From Xanthobacter autotrophicus Py2 (GTDB lineage: Bacteria; Pseudomonadota; Alphaproteobacteria; Rhizobiales; Xanthobacteraceae), in contig CP000781.1 in NCBI GenBank assembly GCA_000017645.1, positions 4,947,501 to 5,011,500 on the forward strand: 64,000 nt of DNA, read 5' to 3'. The stretch's first letter is position 1. Each line of letters starts with the position of its first letter. The notes beneath the pieces were generated by a model that did no database searches, had not been told where the DNA came from, and saw only the letters and a list, made by a program, of their open reading frames with translations. Of the stretch, positions 28,660 through 37,728 are shown piece by piece. The position numbers were made by a program, and so were the translations under genes.

Positions 28660-29148
28660 TCAGGCAGCCCGCACTGCGAACGCGGCCTCGCGGCCGTCCA
28701 CCACCACCCGCAGGCCGAGCACACTGGTGCGCACCCACTCGACGGTGATGTCCGCCGGCGCGGCCGTCTCTTCGGCCACCCAGGCGAAGGCCTCTTTCGT
28801 CCATTCCTCCGCCATCAGGCGGGTCAGCTCGCCATCCTTGGCCCGGCGCAGCAGCCAGAGACGGGAACCGGCAGGGCGGCCGGCGATGTCCAGGGCGTCG
28901 CCCGGCCAGCCGCGTCGCGCCCGGAACTCGGAGGGCTCGGGCGTGCCGCCCGGCAGCTCGTCGTCGTCGCGGGCGCGGCGATCGGCGCCGAAGGAGATGA
29001 GCATCGGTGTGGCGGGTGTCTCGTCGAGCACGAAATCGCCGTCCTCGCCAAGCTCCATGTCGGCGCGGCGGGTCTCCGGGTCGTAGACGAGGGCGAAATC
29101 GAGCCAATCCATGCCGCCAGCATCCCGCGCGCGCGGGATCTCGGACAT
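28660..29148 (-). CDS. Baseplate protein, Mu gp46 family
   Basis: 162 residues from 29148; an ATG at 29112 (MDWLDFAL) is a good alternative since gp46 proteins are usually shorter at the N-terminus. It shows the gp46 features ETPATPMLISFGADRRA, GWPGDALD, GSRLWLLRRAK and a C-terminal VEWVRTSVLGL strand. It is a baseplate wedge component homologous to T4 gp25-like proteins. Confidence 0.85.
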   Translation of the reverse strand: MSEIPRARDAGGMDWLDFALVYDPETRRADMELGEDGDFVLDETPATPMLISFGADRRARDDDELPGGTPEPSEFRARRGWPGDALDIAGRPAGSRLWLLRRAKDGELTRLMAEEWTKEAFAWVAEETAAPADITVEWVRTSVLGLRVVVDGREAAFAVRAA

Positions 29149-29163
29149 GAGGACAGGTGTCAG

Positions 29164-29721
29164 CTACAGATCCGGCGAGGGCTCGGCGCCGAGGGTCACC
29201 GCGGCCGAAGCCTTCGGCCCGCCGGCGGTGGCGGCGATGAAGTGGCCGCCGGCGACCAGCTTGGCAAACCCCGCGCCGGCGACGAACCGCTCGCCGCTGG
29301 CCATCTTGCCGCGCACATAGGTCATGGTCACGTCGAACTCGGCAACATCCGGGATTGCCACGTGCACGGCCTTGGAGCTGACGACGTCGATGCTGCCATC
29401 CGCCTTGACGTGCACTCGCGAGCCGTCCTTGCCGTAGAGCACCGCCTCGCCCGCAGGCACCTTGCCCATTCGCGAGCCCGGCGCGGCGATGGGGAGCGCG
29501 ACCGGGTCGCCCTGGTCGCCGCCCACCGCCAGCACGATGACGAGACCGCCGTCCGGTGGGGTAGATGCGAAGCCGAACGGCTGCAGGATTTCCACCTCGG
29601 TCATCTCGGCGCCGGCGCGGCCCTGCAGGGTTGCCGTCTGCGTCTCGCCGGTGTCGTCCACGGTGCTCACCGTGGCCCGTGTGACCAGGCCGCGCAGCTG
29701 CATCGCCAGCTCTTTGATCAT
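29164..29721 (-). CDS. Baseplate assembly protein V / spike (Mu gp45)
   Basis: 185 residues from the ATG at 29721 with GAGGACAT upstream. The N-terminal helix and OB-like domain (TATLQGRAGAEMTEVEILQPFGF) are followed by a region with GDPVALP, then a short beta-helical tail rich in Gly and Ala, as in central spike proteins that pierce the outer membrane. The position after gpP is as in Mu. Confidence 0.87.
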   Translation of the reverse strand: MIKELAMQLRGLVTRATVSTVDDTGETQTATLQGRAGAEMTEVEILQPFGFASTPPDGGLVIVLAVGGDQGDPVALPIAAPGSRMGKVPAGEAVLYGKDGSRVHVKADGSIDVVSSKAVHVAIPDVAEFDVTMTYVRGKMASGERFVAGAGFAKLVAGGHFIAATAGGPKASAAVTLGAEPSPDL

Positions 29722-29728
29722 TATGTCC

Positions 29729-30934
29729 TCATAGATCGTGGGCGACGGTGTCGAGCTTTTTCGGCTGGGTGTGGTTCTTCGCCCTGTTGCCCTCGGGCTC
29801 CAGGTCGAACGCCTCCGGGCCGGTGAGTCGCAGCTTGGTGACCGCACCCTGGGCGCCGTAGCTGTAAACGAGGCCGGCAATCAGCAGGTCGCGATAAATC
29901 GCCTGGAAACTGTCCTTGACCATCACCAGCTCATTGGGGCGCCACAGCTTGCCGCCGGCCTGGAAGTCGCGCACCGGATAATCGAGCTTGATGGCGGCGG
30001 CGCGCGCTGTGCGCGACATCCACTCGGCCTGAGCCTGGGCGATCTTGGCATCGCACTGGTTGCGGGCGAGCACCACCATGGGCCGGTAGCGCTTGACCGC
30101 GTCATCCTTGGCGGTGCCGACGATCTTGGTCCCAGTCTGCTCATAGGCACCGCTCGACGCGCCACCCGAGCCGCCTGAAGAACCGCCCTCGCCCAGCGGG
30201 TGCGCGATGACGTCCAGCTTGGCCGGCTTCTTTTTGCGTTTGCCGCCGGCCTTCTCGCCCTGTGCCACCACGTGGTACTCGGAAAAGCGCTCGCGCATGC
30301 TGTCGCTGCCGGCGCTCTCGATCACATTGCCGCCGGGAAAGACCAGGTCGGCCGGGCCGCGCCCCTTGCCGCCGCGGGTGAGCACGATGCCACCCACGCC
30401 ATCGGACAACACCAGCACCTGGCGCTGGCGGCAGAGCTTTTCGATCGCCGACATCGCGACCTCGCCGACGTCGATGCACACGCGGTCGATGGGGTCGCCC
30501 AGGTCCACATCCGCCCGCACCGTGAGCCCGAACGGCTTGACGATGGCCGCGATGATCTTGTCGATCTTCTGCCGGCGGTACTCCCACGGTCCCTTGACCG
30601 TGGCGGCGCAGTCGATGAGGTCGCAGGTCTTGTCCCGGCCGGACACGGACACGCTCACCTGGCCGCCGCAGCGGGGCGTGATCTCGTCGACCCAGCCCTT
30701 GAGCACCGGCTCGCCATCGATGGCGACGGTCACCTCCAGGCCGGCCGTGACCTGGGCGCGCAGGTCCATCAGGTCCGCCCAGGGAAATGAGACGTGGCGG
30801 GTCGCGTCGCGCAGCTCCGCCTGGAAACTGCCGGAGATCTCCGAGAGGTCGCGTGTCAGCTCGAAGGAGGTCCATGTGCGATAGACTTGGCCGCCCATGG
30901 TCAGGGAGATGCGGTCGGTCATGGCCCCCGTCAC
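29729..30934 (-). CDS. Baseplate hub protein (Mu gpP-like)
   Basis: 401 residues from a GTG at 30934 that overlaps the gpN-like stop (GTGA); an ATG at 30922 is the alternative. The T4 gp27-like hub pattern is visible: an initial beta barrel (GGQVYRTWTSFELTRDL), SVSVSGRDKTCDLIDCAA, and CRQRQVLVLSDGVGGIVL. A Lys/Gly-rich linker lies near residues 245-270. The hub binds the tail tube and spike. Confidence 0.88.
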   Translation of the reverse strand: MTGAMTDRISLTMGGQVYRTWTSFELTRDLSEISGSFQAELRDATRHVSFPWADLMDLRAQVTAGLEVTVAIDGEPVLKGWVDEITPRCGGQVSVSVSGRDKTCDLIDCAATVKGPWEYRRQKIDKIIAAIVKPFGLTVRADVDLGDPIDRVCIDVGEVAMSAIEKLCRQRQVLVLSDGVGGIVLTRGGKGRGPADLVFPGGNVIESAGSDSMRERFSEYHVVAQGEKAGGKRKKKPAKLDVIAHPLGEGGSSGGSGGASSGAYEQTGTKIVGTAKDDAVKRYRPMVVLARNQCDAKIAQAQAEWMSRTARAAAIKLDYPVRDFQAGGKLWRPNELVMVKDSFQAIYRDLLIAGLVYSYGAQGAVTKLRLTGPEAFDLEPEGNRAKNHTQPKKLDTVAHDL

Positions 30935-32217
30935 AGCAGGATCTCCAGCGGCTCGGGCGGCACGGCGCCGGGCTGGCGGAGCCGATTGCGGGCGACGATG
31001 TCATCGAGCATGGGCACGATGGCGGCGGGATCGTCACCGGCGAACGCGGTGGCGATGATCCAGGCGGAGACGGTGCCCGCCGGCGTCACCTGCCGCACCG
31101 CAGGCAGGCGGCCGATGATCTCGTTGAGGTCACGGGCCAGCGCGCCCCGCAGCTCGGCGACGGCACCCCACAGCGGGGCGACCTCCGCCGGCAGGCTCTC
31201 TGCCATGGCGGCCACGTCGTCGGCCGCAGTGTCGAGGGCGGCATCGAGCGCATCGTGCCAGGACTGCGCCTCCTGGCGGCTCTCATGGTCGATCTCGGCG
31301 GCGACACGGGCGGCCTCGGCCAGCGTCGCGAGCTGGGCGGTGAGGCGCACACCTGCAGCCGGCGCGCCCAGGGCGGCGGTGGCGCGCATGGCATCCGCCA
31401 TCTGCAGCAGGAGCGTCGTGCCCGCCCGCGCCGTCAGCGCCGCCACCGGCGCGCTCGCGCTCCCGCCGATGCCGATGGCGGCGGTGGGCGTGCCGATCGC
31501 GGTGTCGGCCACGGGCGTGGCGAGGGCGGTGAGGGCGGCGGCGACCGCTGCTGCGGAGGTGGCGCCGGCGCCGGCGGTGGTGGCGGTCGACAAGGTGGCC
31601 TGGCTCGCCTCGATCAGCAGCTCCAGGGATGCAGCGGCCGATGAAGCGGCGACCAGCGACGACACCACCGTGCCCATGCCAAGCGCGGTGGTCATGGCGG
31701 AGGACCAGGTGCCCACCGCCACGGCGAGCCCGGAAAGCGCGCTGGCGCTGAAGGTCGTGGCGGCGGAAAGCAGCCCGGAAGCAGACGATAAGAGGGCCGA
31801 AAGAGACGAACCGGCGAAAGCCACCCCCCGCGGAACGGGCATGAAGGTGACGTCGACACTCACCATCCGCAGCTCGGTGGAGCGGAAGGAGATCTGCGCC
31901 CCGTCCTCGGGCACTACGACGCGCATCTCGCCGAGCCAGGGATGCAGCAGGGTGCCGGGGCCAGCCTGCTGGAAGGCGCCCTGCAGGGCCAGAGCGCGGG
32001 CGACATAGTCGTCGCCAAGCACCAGGCCGCGCACCGTGATGCGCCCATCCGACCGCCCCAGGTCATCCGCCGCCGGCGCATCCTTGCCGGGGAACCACGT
32101 CAGCACGATGCGCCGGCCGACCGAGTGGGAGATGTCCGGAATGAAGAAAGGGATGCCACGGAAGGCGCCCGGCTTGAGGCCGGGCAGCAGGTCCGAGGCG
32201 TCGCTCCAGATGCTCAT
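30931..32217 (-). CDS. DNA circularisation / tail protein (Mu gpN-like)
   Basis: 428 residues from the ATG at 32217, overlapping the previous stop (ATGA). The N-terminal domain matches the DNA circularization protein family: FRGIPFFIPDISHSVGRRI and GEMRVVVPEDG. The remainder is Ala/Ser-rich helical sequence. In Mu-like phages it is part of the tail/baseplate hub, between tape measure and gpP. Confidence 0.85.
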   Translation of the reverse strand: MSIWSDASDLLPGLKPGAFRGIPFFIPDISHSVGRRIVLTWFPGKDAPAADDLGRSDGRITVRGLVLGDDYVARALALQGAFQQAGPGTLLHPWLGEMRVVVPEDGAQISFRSTELRMVSVDVTFMPVPRGVAFAGSSLSALLSSASGLLSAATTFSASALSGLAVAVGTWSSAMTTALGMGTVVSSLVAASSAAASLELLIEASQATLSTATTAGAGATSAAAVAAALTALATPVADTAIGTPTAAIGIGGSASAPVAALTARAGTTLLLQMADAMRATAALGAPAAGVRLTAQLATLAEAARVAAEIDHESRQEAQSWHDALDAALDTAADDVAAMAESLPAEVAPLWGAVAELRGALARDLNEIIGRLPAVRQVTPAGTVSAWIIATAFAGDDPAAIVPMLDDIVARNRLRQPGAVPPEPLEILL

Positions 32218-32390
32218 GGGCACAGCGCTCCACCAGCGAAGAGGATGGCGAAGAAGAACACCAGAAGCACGTTGAGCGAGGCGCTCACAATCAACGCTCT
32301 GCGCCTTGTCCGCCGCCGATCAAGTTCGCGCTCAAGCAGAAACACGTACCGAGGCGAGCACTTGGCGATGGGATCGAATTCAGGATCCAT
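32214..32390 (-). CDS. Small membrane protein after the tape measure gene
   Basis: 58 residues from the ATG at 32390 with GAGGG upstream. A charged N-terminal helix (ERELDRRRTRRR) is followed by one hydrophobic segment near residues 32-55. Short membrane proteins at this position are sometimes involved in DNA entry or superinfection control, but here that is only a guess. It is coupled to the gpN-like gene by ATGA. Confidence 0.6.
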   Translation of the reverse strand: MDPEFDPIAKCSPRYVFLLERELDRRRTRRRALIVSASLNVLLVFFFAILFAGGALCP

Positions 32391-32397
32391 AAAACCC

Positions 32398-34398
32398 TCA
32401 CGGCCGACCGAGGACGAGGCCGCGATCCTGCACCATGGGCACCGCGGGGTTGTCCGACTGCACCCGCGCCTCGGTGCCGGGCTCGGCGCGCACGATGATC
32501 TCGCCGCCGACCTTGGTGGTGCCGGCCGCCGCAGTCGGCGCCGCGAAGCCCGGCGCCGACCAGCCGGTGCCGTCGCCCATTGGATTGACGGGTGCGTCGA
32601 CCGCCGGCAGGGTTGCCATCTGCCCGCCATAGAGGCGCTTGACCCAATCTGGCATCTGGATGTCGAAGCTGGGCACGTGCGACTTGAACCAGTCGATCAG
32701 GCCTTGCCACGCGGCCTTGATGCCGTTGATCGCGCCGGTGAAGGCACCGGCCGTCCAGCCATCGATCCACGCCACGAAGCCCGTCCAGGACACCTTGACG
32801 AGGTCCCACAGGCCACCGGCGATGGTGGCGAGACCCTCAAACATAGTGCGCACGCCATCGGCCGCTCGCTTGGAATCGAGGGTGAAGATGCCGGCGACCC
32901 ACTCGACGAAGCCGGAGAACACCGTCTTGATGCCCTCCCACATGCGGGCGAACATCGGCCCCACCGTCGACCAGTTGGCCCAAACCAGCACCGCGAGCGC
33001 CGCGATGCCCATGATGGCGGCGCCAATGGGCGACCAGAGCAGCAGAAGAACCCCAAAGCCAGCGGAGATGATGGCGAACGCTGGCCCCAGCGCGGCGAGC
33101 GCGACCACCAGGGCGAGGAACGCGCCGACACCCAGGAGGGTGTAATCGATCAGGCTGGGATACGCCTCATCCACCTCCCGCATCCATCCCAGTGCGGCCT
33201 TGAGGCCCTTGTTGACCTGCAACAGGACGGGAGCGAAGCCGTCCCCGATCCGGCGGCCGGCCTGTTCAGAGATTTCGGCTGTTTCCTTCAGGGCGCTGTC
33301 GAGGCCGGCGAGCTGGGTTTCCGAATCTCGACCGATCACACCAACGTCGGCCGCCTTGATGGCCTCCGTATATTGTTTGTAGAGCTGGGTGTAGATGCGC
33401 ATCGGTGTAATGAAATCCAGCGCCTGCATGTCGCCGAAGAGCTTGCCGACCTTCGATCCTGCCAGCGCCTGCTCGATCCGCGACTTCACATCCTCTGCCG
33501 CCTCGACATCGGTTTTCCCGGCATCCTTCGACCGCTTGTAGATCGCATCGATCTCCTTCTGCGGCACCTTGGTCAGGTCCATCAGCTTCTGAATGACCGC
33601 TTCGACCGGGTTGATCCCCTTGGCCACGGCGTCTGCCTTAACGGCGGGAAGGTTGACGCCGGCCTCCTCAAAGTTTTTCACGGTCTCAGGCGCGTTCAGC
33701 TTGGCGAGAAAATTCTTCATGTTGTTCGCGGCCGTTGCCGGCGAATCCGTCGCCTTCATCGCAATCTGAAGCCCTGCACCAAGGGAGGCTACAGCCTCCT
33801 TGCCGGTCACGCCGAGATTGTTCATCTGAGCCGCCAGCCCCGGCAGCTCCTTCGCCATATTTTTGAACTCGAACGCCCCCAGCTTGCCGGCGACCACGAG
33901 CATCGCCAGCGATTGCTCCATGTCAGCTGCGGCGATCTTGAGGGGGCCAGCGAGAGCACCGGCAGTCTTGGCGGTATCGATGGGGTCGGCGCTCGCCGCC
34001 TTGGACACCCTGCCGATGGTGGGCATGAGATCGGTGACGAGGCCATTGTCGAAGCCGCCGGACACCAGGACACCCCGTGCATCTGCAAGCGCCTTGGAGG
34101 CGATGCCTGTCTTGAGCGCCAACTGCTCCATATCGCGACCGACCTTGCGGATCATACGCTCCGCGCCCTGGCCGAACTCGCCGGCGGTCACCGCCATGTC
34201 GCGCAGCTGTTGGTCATAGGCTGCAGCCGACGCCAGCGGCACGGCAAACGAGATACCGGCGACGGCGGCGCCGAGGATGCCGATGCGCTGGCTCAGCTGG
34301 GCGAGACCGGCGAACTTGCGCTGGAGCACTGAGAGCGGGCCGGTGACACGGTCCACCAGGCGCACGAGGATCGAGACGTCGAGGGTTTTGCCGGACAC
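32398..34398 (-). CDS. Tail tape measure protein
   Basis: 666 residues from a GTG at 34398 sharing one base with the frameshift-product stop (TAGTG). The N-terminal part is long helices (DVSILVRLVDRVTGPLSVLQRKFAGL). It has the TP901-type core with GVSKAASADP-like motifs, several hydrophobic helices at about 410-480, and a Gly/Pro-containing end. It sets tail length and fills the tube. Length would fit a tail of roughly 100 nm by the usual 1.5 angstrom per residue rule. Confidence 0.92.
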   Translation of the reverse strand: MSGKTLDVSILVRLVDRVTGPLSVLQRKFAGLAQLSQRIGILGAAVAGISFAVPLASAAAYDQQLRDMAVTAGEFGQGAERMIRKVGRDMEQLALKTGIASKALADARGVLVSGGFDNGLVTDLMPTIGRVSKAASADPIDTAKTAGALAGPLKIAAADMEQSLAMLVVAGKLGAFEFKNMAKELPGLAAQMNNLGVTGKEAVASLGAGLQIAMKATDSPATAANNMKNFLAKLNAPETVKNFEEAGVNLPAVKADAVAKGINPVEAVIQKLMDLTKVPQKEIDAIYKRSKDAGKTDVEAAEDVKSRIEQALAGSKVGKLFGDMQALDFITPMRIYTQLYKQYTEAIKAADVGVIGRDSETQLAGLDSALKETAEISEQAGRRIGDGFAPVLLQVNKGLKAALGWMREVDEAYPSLIDYTLLGVGAFLALVVALAALGPAFAIISAGFGVLLLLWSPIGAAIMGIAALAVLVWANWSTVGPMFARMWEGIKTVFSGFVEWVAGIFTLDSKRAADGVRTMFEGLATIAGGLWDLVKVSWTGFVAWIDGWTAGAFTGAINGIKAAWQGLIDWFKSHVPSFDIQMPDWVKRLYGGQMATLPAVDAPVNPMGDGTGWSAPGFAAPTAAAGTTKVGGEIIVRAEPGTEARVQSDNPAVPMVQDRGLVLGRP

Positions 34399-35005
34399 TA
34401 CTTGCTCCCCTCAGATGCAGCCTTCTGGAACGCCATGCAGGCGTTCCACCACCACTTGGCGCCGACATCGTCGAGGCCCTCGACATCGCGCATGGAGAAG
34501 CCGGTGTTGGCCGCGATCCCGGCCAGGATCACTCCGGCTTCGTCCGGCCACCGCCCAAAAAAACCTCTGCGATCTTGATGGCATCCATGATGTCGGCGCC
34601 GTCCATCCGATCATAGAGGACTGCCATCACGGCTTCGCGGATGCGGGCCGAGCGAGCGAGGATGACGGTCCCCTGACTGTCCTTGGCCGTCGACTGGATG
34701 GCCCGCAGGTCGGCGCCGACAAAGCGGTTGAAGGTGAGCTTGTCATAGGTCTCGCTGCGCACGCCGCCGGACGAGGACTTGATCTGCAACGTCACGGGGT
34801 GGCGCAGCGGCAGCGTGATCGAGCCATCCGCGTTGGTCACGGCGCGCGGCGGCAGGCCGCCGGCGAGGTCCGCATCCTCATCCACCACGACGGACGGGCC
34901 GGCCTCCTCGACCAGATCCAGGGCGGTGGTGGACGTCGAGGCCGTCGCCGCGCTGGTCGGCTTGGTCTCGTCGATGTCGACGGCAAGGATCTGTTTGTTC
35001 GTCAC
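34398..35005 (-). CDS. Tail assembly chaperone, -1 frameshift product
   Basis: A -1 slip at T TTT TTG (34562-34556) joins codon 150 of the chaperone to a second frame of 52 codons, ending at the TAG at 34398-34400, to make 202 residues. The extension encodes a coherent helical sequence (DEAGVILAGIAANTG, KWWWNACMAFQKAA) and has no good start of its own. This matches the gp41/gp42 arrangement known from Mu and lambda G-GT. Confidence 0.82.
34529..35005 (-). CDS. Tail assembly chaperone, upstream (unshifted) product
   Basis: 158 residues. The N-terminal 60 residues are acidic and low-complexity, followed by a conserved core with TLQIKSSSGG and YDKLTFNRFVGADLRAIQ, like the gp41-type chaperones of Mu-like phages. 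The gene lies between tube and tape measure, where chaperones use programmed frameshifting. The T TTT TTG slippery site is 25 bp before its stop. Confidence 0.85.
   Translation of the reverse strand: MTNKQILAVDIDETKPTSAATASTSTTALDLVEEAGPSVVVDEDADLAGGLPPRAVTNADGSITLPLRHPVTLQIKSSSGGVRSETYDKLTFNRFVGADLRAIQSTAKDSQGTVILARSARIREAVMAVLYDRMDGADIMDAIKIAEVFLGGGRTKPE
34556..34562 (-). promoter_or_regulatory. Programmed -1 frameshift heptamer T TTT TTG
   Basis: On the minus strand the zero-frame codons are GTT TTT TTG GGC. U UUU UUG fits X-XXY-YYZ and is a known slippery sequence. GC-rich sequence that could form a stimulatory structure follows directly. Confidence 0.8.
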
Positions 35006-35364
35006 GCCATGATCTCCTCATACAAACCGGCAGACCACTTCAGATCCATCTTGCCGCCCTCGCCACCCGTCATCTCCGGGATGTCCGTGAGGAACGCCTC
35101 CGGGAAGACGAAGGTGTGGCCAGTGTCGCAGATGCACTGCAGCTCGCCCTCGCCCTCATCGTAGATGTCGCTGTAGCTCTTGCCCCGCTCCAGGTGGGTG
35201 GTGGCGGAGATTTCCGACGCCATGAACTCCTGGGCGCGGCTGACGCGGCGTCCATAGGTGACGGGGTTGTTCTTGATGCCGCCCAGTTTGAGCTTGGCGC
35301 CCTTCTCGACGGGGATCTTCTTGCCCCGCCAGATGATGTCGATGATGCCGAGCACCTGTGCCAC
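35002..35364 (-). CDS. Tail tube protein (Mu gpM-like)
   Basis: 120 residues, the usual size for Mu-type tail tube proteins. It opens with LGIIDIIWRGKKIPVEKGAKLKLGG, followed by R-V-S-R-A-Q-E-F and a DTGHTFVFPEAFLTD strand. It polymerises to form the inner tube of the contractile tail. It sits right after the sheath gene and its end overlaps the chaperone start (ATGA). Confidence 0.9.
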   Translation of the reverse strand: MAQVLGIIDIIWRGKKIPVEKGAKLKLGGIKNNPVTYGRRVSRAQEFMASEISATTHLERGKSYSDIYDEGEGELQCICDTGHTFVFPEAFLTDIPEMTGGEGGKMDLKWSAGLYEEIMA

Positions 35365-35390
35365 GTCGCGTCTCCTTCAGGTGATGGGCG

Positions 35391-36860
35391 TCAGGCCCAG
35401 AATTCCAGGCTGCTGGCGAGCACCATCATGTTGCCGATGATGTTCACCTGCTGGCGCGCGTTGAGGCGGTCATTGTCGGTGTCGTCGATGGCGAACACCG
35501 ACTGGCGCACCGTCTCCTTCGTGTTCTGGAGCCAGCCCCAGCGCTCATACTTCTGGCAGCGCGCGCTCCAGCTGCCGTGCATGCGCATGGGCGTCACCAC
35601 CACGCCGCTGTCATCGGCCTCGGCGGCGAGCGAGCCATCCTCAGCGAGCTTGCTGCGGGGATAGAGCAGGCTGACGTAGCTCGCCCAGTCGTAGCGCACG
35701 CGGCTCATGGTCTTGGGCACCATGATGTCGAGCCAGGCGCGATCGGTGACGCCCAGAGGCGACACCTTGTAGGTGGTCACCACGCGGTCGATGCTCACCG
35801 TGCCATCGTCCGACACGTTGAAGGTGGAGATGCCGCCCTTGAGCAGGAGATCCTGCTCCGTGTCGCTGAAGCGATCGGCCTCGGCCGGCGCCTCAACGCC
35901 GGGCAGCGCAAGGGTGCGCAGCTGGCGGGCCGGGTCGTTGGCCAGCTGGAAGGCCGCCACGCCGGCGAGCGATGCGGCCCATACCCACGGCGGCGAAGGC
36001 GAGGCCTTGGCGCCCATGCCGGAGATCTGGGGCGCGTTGGTAAGCCCGCCCTTGGTGGTCAGCGCGCCGAAGGTGCCCGCGTGGCCCACGTAGAGGTGGC
36101 CGTCCTTCTTCCCCATGGCCTGGTAGCGGGCCGCGAGATTGGCGGCGAGCGCCGTCAGGGTGGTGGCGTCGTCCCACGGCACGACAATGTCGGAAAACCA
36201 TTGGGCGGCGATGGCGTCCAGCACCGGGGTGATGTCCGGATTGTTGGCGCCGCCGGACAGGGGCGCCACCGTCACGGTGAGGCCGGCCGGCACGCTGTCG
36301 CCCTGGCGGCGGGCAACGGCCAGCTGGAGCCCATTGCCCACCTCGCCCTTGTGCTTGGCGGTGATGGTGCAGACGGCCAGGGCGGCAACGGCGGTCACCG
36401 GCAGGGTGGCGACGGCATTGATGGCGGCGGCGGCGGCGCTGGCGATCTGGGCGGCCGTCATGGCCGCCGTCACGGCAAGCGGGATACGCACCTTGCCGAC
36501 ATAGAGGGGCAGCGGGCCTCCGCCGGCGCCGGCGAAGGTGAAGGAGCCGGTTGCGGCGACGCCGGTGCCGGCGTCGGCCACGCCGATGGCGTAGAGATCG
36601 CCGGTCTTGTTGGCGAGCTTGTAGGTTTCGACCATATCGGCGCCCACCGAGCCCGCGCCGAACAGCGCCCGGCCCTGGTCGGGGCGGGTGATGCGCACCT
36701 GCTGCAGCGCCGCGGCCGAGCCTGCGGCAAGCTTCTGGGTGATGAGCAGGGTGCGGGCCGGATAGGCCACCTTGCCCATGCGGTCATAGTTGGCCTTGAC
36801 CTCGGTGTAATTGCCGGGCTTGAGCCAGTCATACGGGATCTCGTCGAAAGAGATGGTCAT
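35391..36860 (-). CDS. Contractile tail sheath protein (Mu gpL-like)
   Basis: 489 residues. Typical sheath features are an N-terminal ISFDEIPYDWLKPGNYTEV, a variable protruding domain (about 110-230) rich in Ala/Gly/Thr, and the conserved C-terminal domain with DRWTTYKV-like VVTTYKVSPLGVTDRAWLDI and VSLLYPRSKLAEDG. It polymerises around the tube and contracts during injection. Normal length. Confidence 0.92.
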   Translation of the reverse strand: MTISFDEIPYDWLKPGNYTEVKANYDRMGKVAYPARTLLITQKLAAGSAAALQQVRITRPDQGRALFGAGSVGADMVETYKLANKTGDLYAIGVADAGTGVAATGSFTFAGAGGGPLPLYVGKVRIPLAVTAAMTAAQIASAAAAAINAVATLPVTAVAALAVCTITAKHKGEVGNGLQLAVARRQGDSVPAGLTVTVAPLSGGANNPDITPVLDAIAAQWFSDIVVPWDDATTLTALAANLAARYQAMGKKDGHLYVGHAGTFGALTTKGGLTNAPQISGMGAKASPSPPWVWAASLAGVAAFQLANDPARQLRTLALPGVEAPAEADRFSDTEQDLLLKGGISTFNVSDDGTVSIDRVVTTYKVSPLGVTDRAWLDIMVPKTMSRVRYDWASYVSLLYPRSKLAEDGSLAAEADDSGVVVTPMRMHGSWSARCQKYERWGWLQNTKETVRQSVFAIDDTDNDRLNARQQVNIIGNMMVLASSLEFWA

Positions 36861-36862
36861 GG

Positions 36863-37141
36863 TCAGCTCCGGCGGCGCTTGGTGGCGGGTTCGGCGGCGG
36901 CTTCGACCTCGGCCGGGGCGTCTGCCACAGGTTCAGGCTCGGCCGGCACCTCGGCCGACTCGGGTTCGGCGGGCGGCTCGGCGAGCACCAGGTCGCCGTC
37001 CGCGAGGCGCCGGCGCACGTACTCGTCGCGTTCCGCCCAAGCGCCGCCGGCCGGCCAGGGCTTGCCGTCCGGCAGCGGCAGGGTGAGGCCCTCGGCGGGG
37101 ACGACGTAGATCACAGGGTCGCTCTTCAGAACGTCGCTCAT
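36863..37141 (-). CDS. DUF2635 protein (Mu gp38-like)
   Basis: 92 residues. The first 50 residues are the DUF2635 domain (VIYVVPAEGLTLPLPDGKPWPAGG, then DEYVRRRLADGDLV). The last 40 are a Pro/Glu/Ala-rich tail ending in KRRR. It lies between the gp37-like gene and the sheath, as in Mu, with an unknown structural or chaperone role. It overlaps the gp37 stop (ATGA). Confidence 0.87.
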   Translation of the reverse strand: MSDVLKSDPVIYVVPAEGLTLPLPDGKPWPAGGAWAERDEYVRRRLADGDLVLAEPPAEPESAEVPAEPEPVADAPAEVEAAAEPATKRRRS

Positions 37142-37728
37142 GGTGCGGAGGCTCCGGGCAGGTCGATGGTGTCGGTGACGGGCTCGCGCCCGTCCGCCGG
37201 CGGCTGCAGCTCGAAGGAGGAGACGAGGCGGGCGAAGTCGGGGGCGGCCTCGACCGCGCCGAGCACGTCCCCGAACTTGGTGCGCACGGACAGCTCGATG
37301 AGGCCGACGACGGCGCCCAGGTCGCCGTAGCCCTCGGCGTAGGACTGGCCGGCGCGGGTCACGTTGAGGGTGCCGATGTCAGGCAGCGTCTTGCCGTGCA
37401 GCACGGCCGCGGCCGTCACCAACGACGGATAGAGACCGGGACTGAGGCGGTCGCCAAAGAAGCGTCCATCAAGGCCGGCGGCATTCTTGGCGACGATGGT
37501 GAGAGCCAGCTGGTGCTGCCCCATGAGGGAGCGGCCGGCATTGGTGTCGACCGCAAACTCGCGCCAGGCAATGCCGATCCAGGGCGTCGCCCGCATCAGC
37601 CGCTTGAACTCGTCGAGCGACATCGGAAACGGCACCGGCTCGATCACCCAAATGCCACGCTCGAAATACGGGCGCAGAAGGGGCTCGATGGCCCGGTGGA
37701 TCTCAGAGATGGGGTCAAGCGCGGGCAT
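37138..37728 (-). CDS. Mu gp37-like protein (DUF1834)
   Basis: 196 residues from the ATG at 37728. The family pattern includes PISEIHRAIEPLLRPYFERGIW, FKRLMRATPWIGIAWREF, and the HQLALTIVAKN strand. It is probably a tail terminator or connector protein. The start overlaps the end of the preceding FlbD-like gene by 14 bp. Confidence 0.82.
   Translation of the reverse strand: MPALDPISEIHRAIEPLLRPYFERGIWVIEPVPFPMSLDEFKRLMRATPWIGIAWREFAVDTNAGRSLMGQHQLALTIVAKNAAGLDGRFFGDRLSPGLYPSLVTAAAVLHGKTLPDIGTLNVTRAGQSYAEGYGDLGAVVGLIELSVRTKFGDVLGAVEAAPDFARLVSSFELQPPADGREPVTDTIDLPGASAP

Noticed and set aside
31942..34332. 796-codon open frame on the + strand
   Set aside because: Antisense to the tape measure and gpN-like genes; no ribosome site and shadow-like composition.
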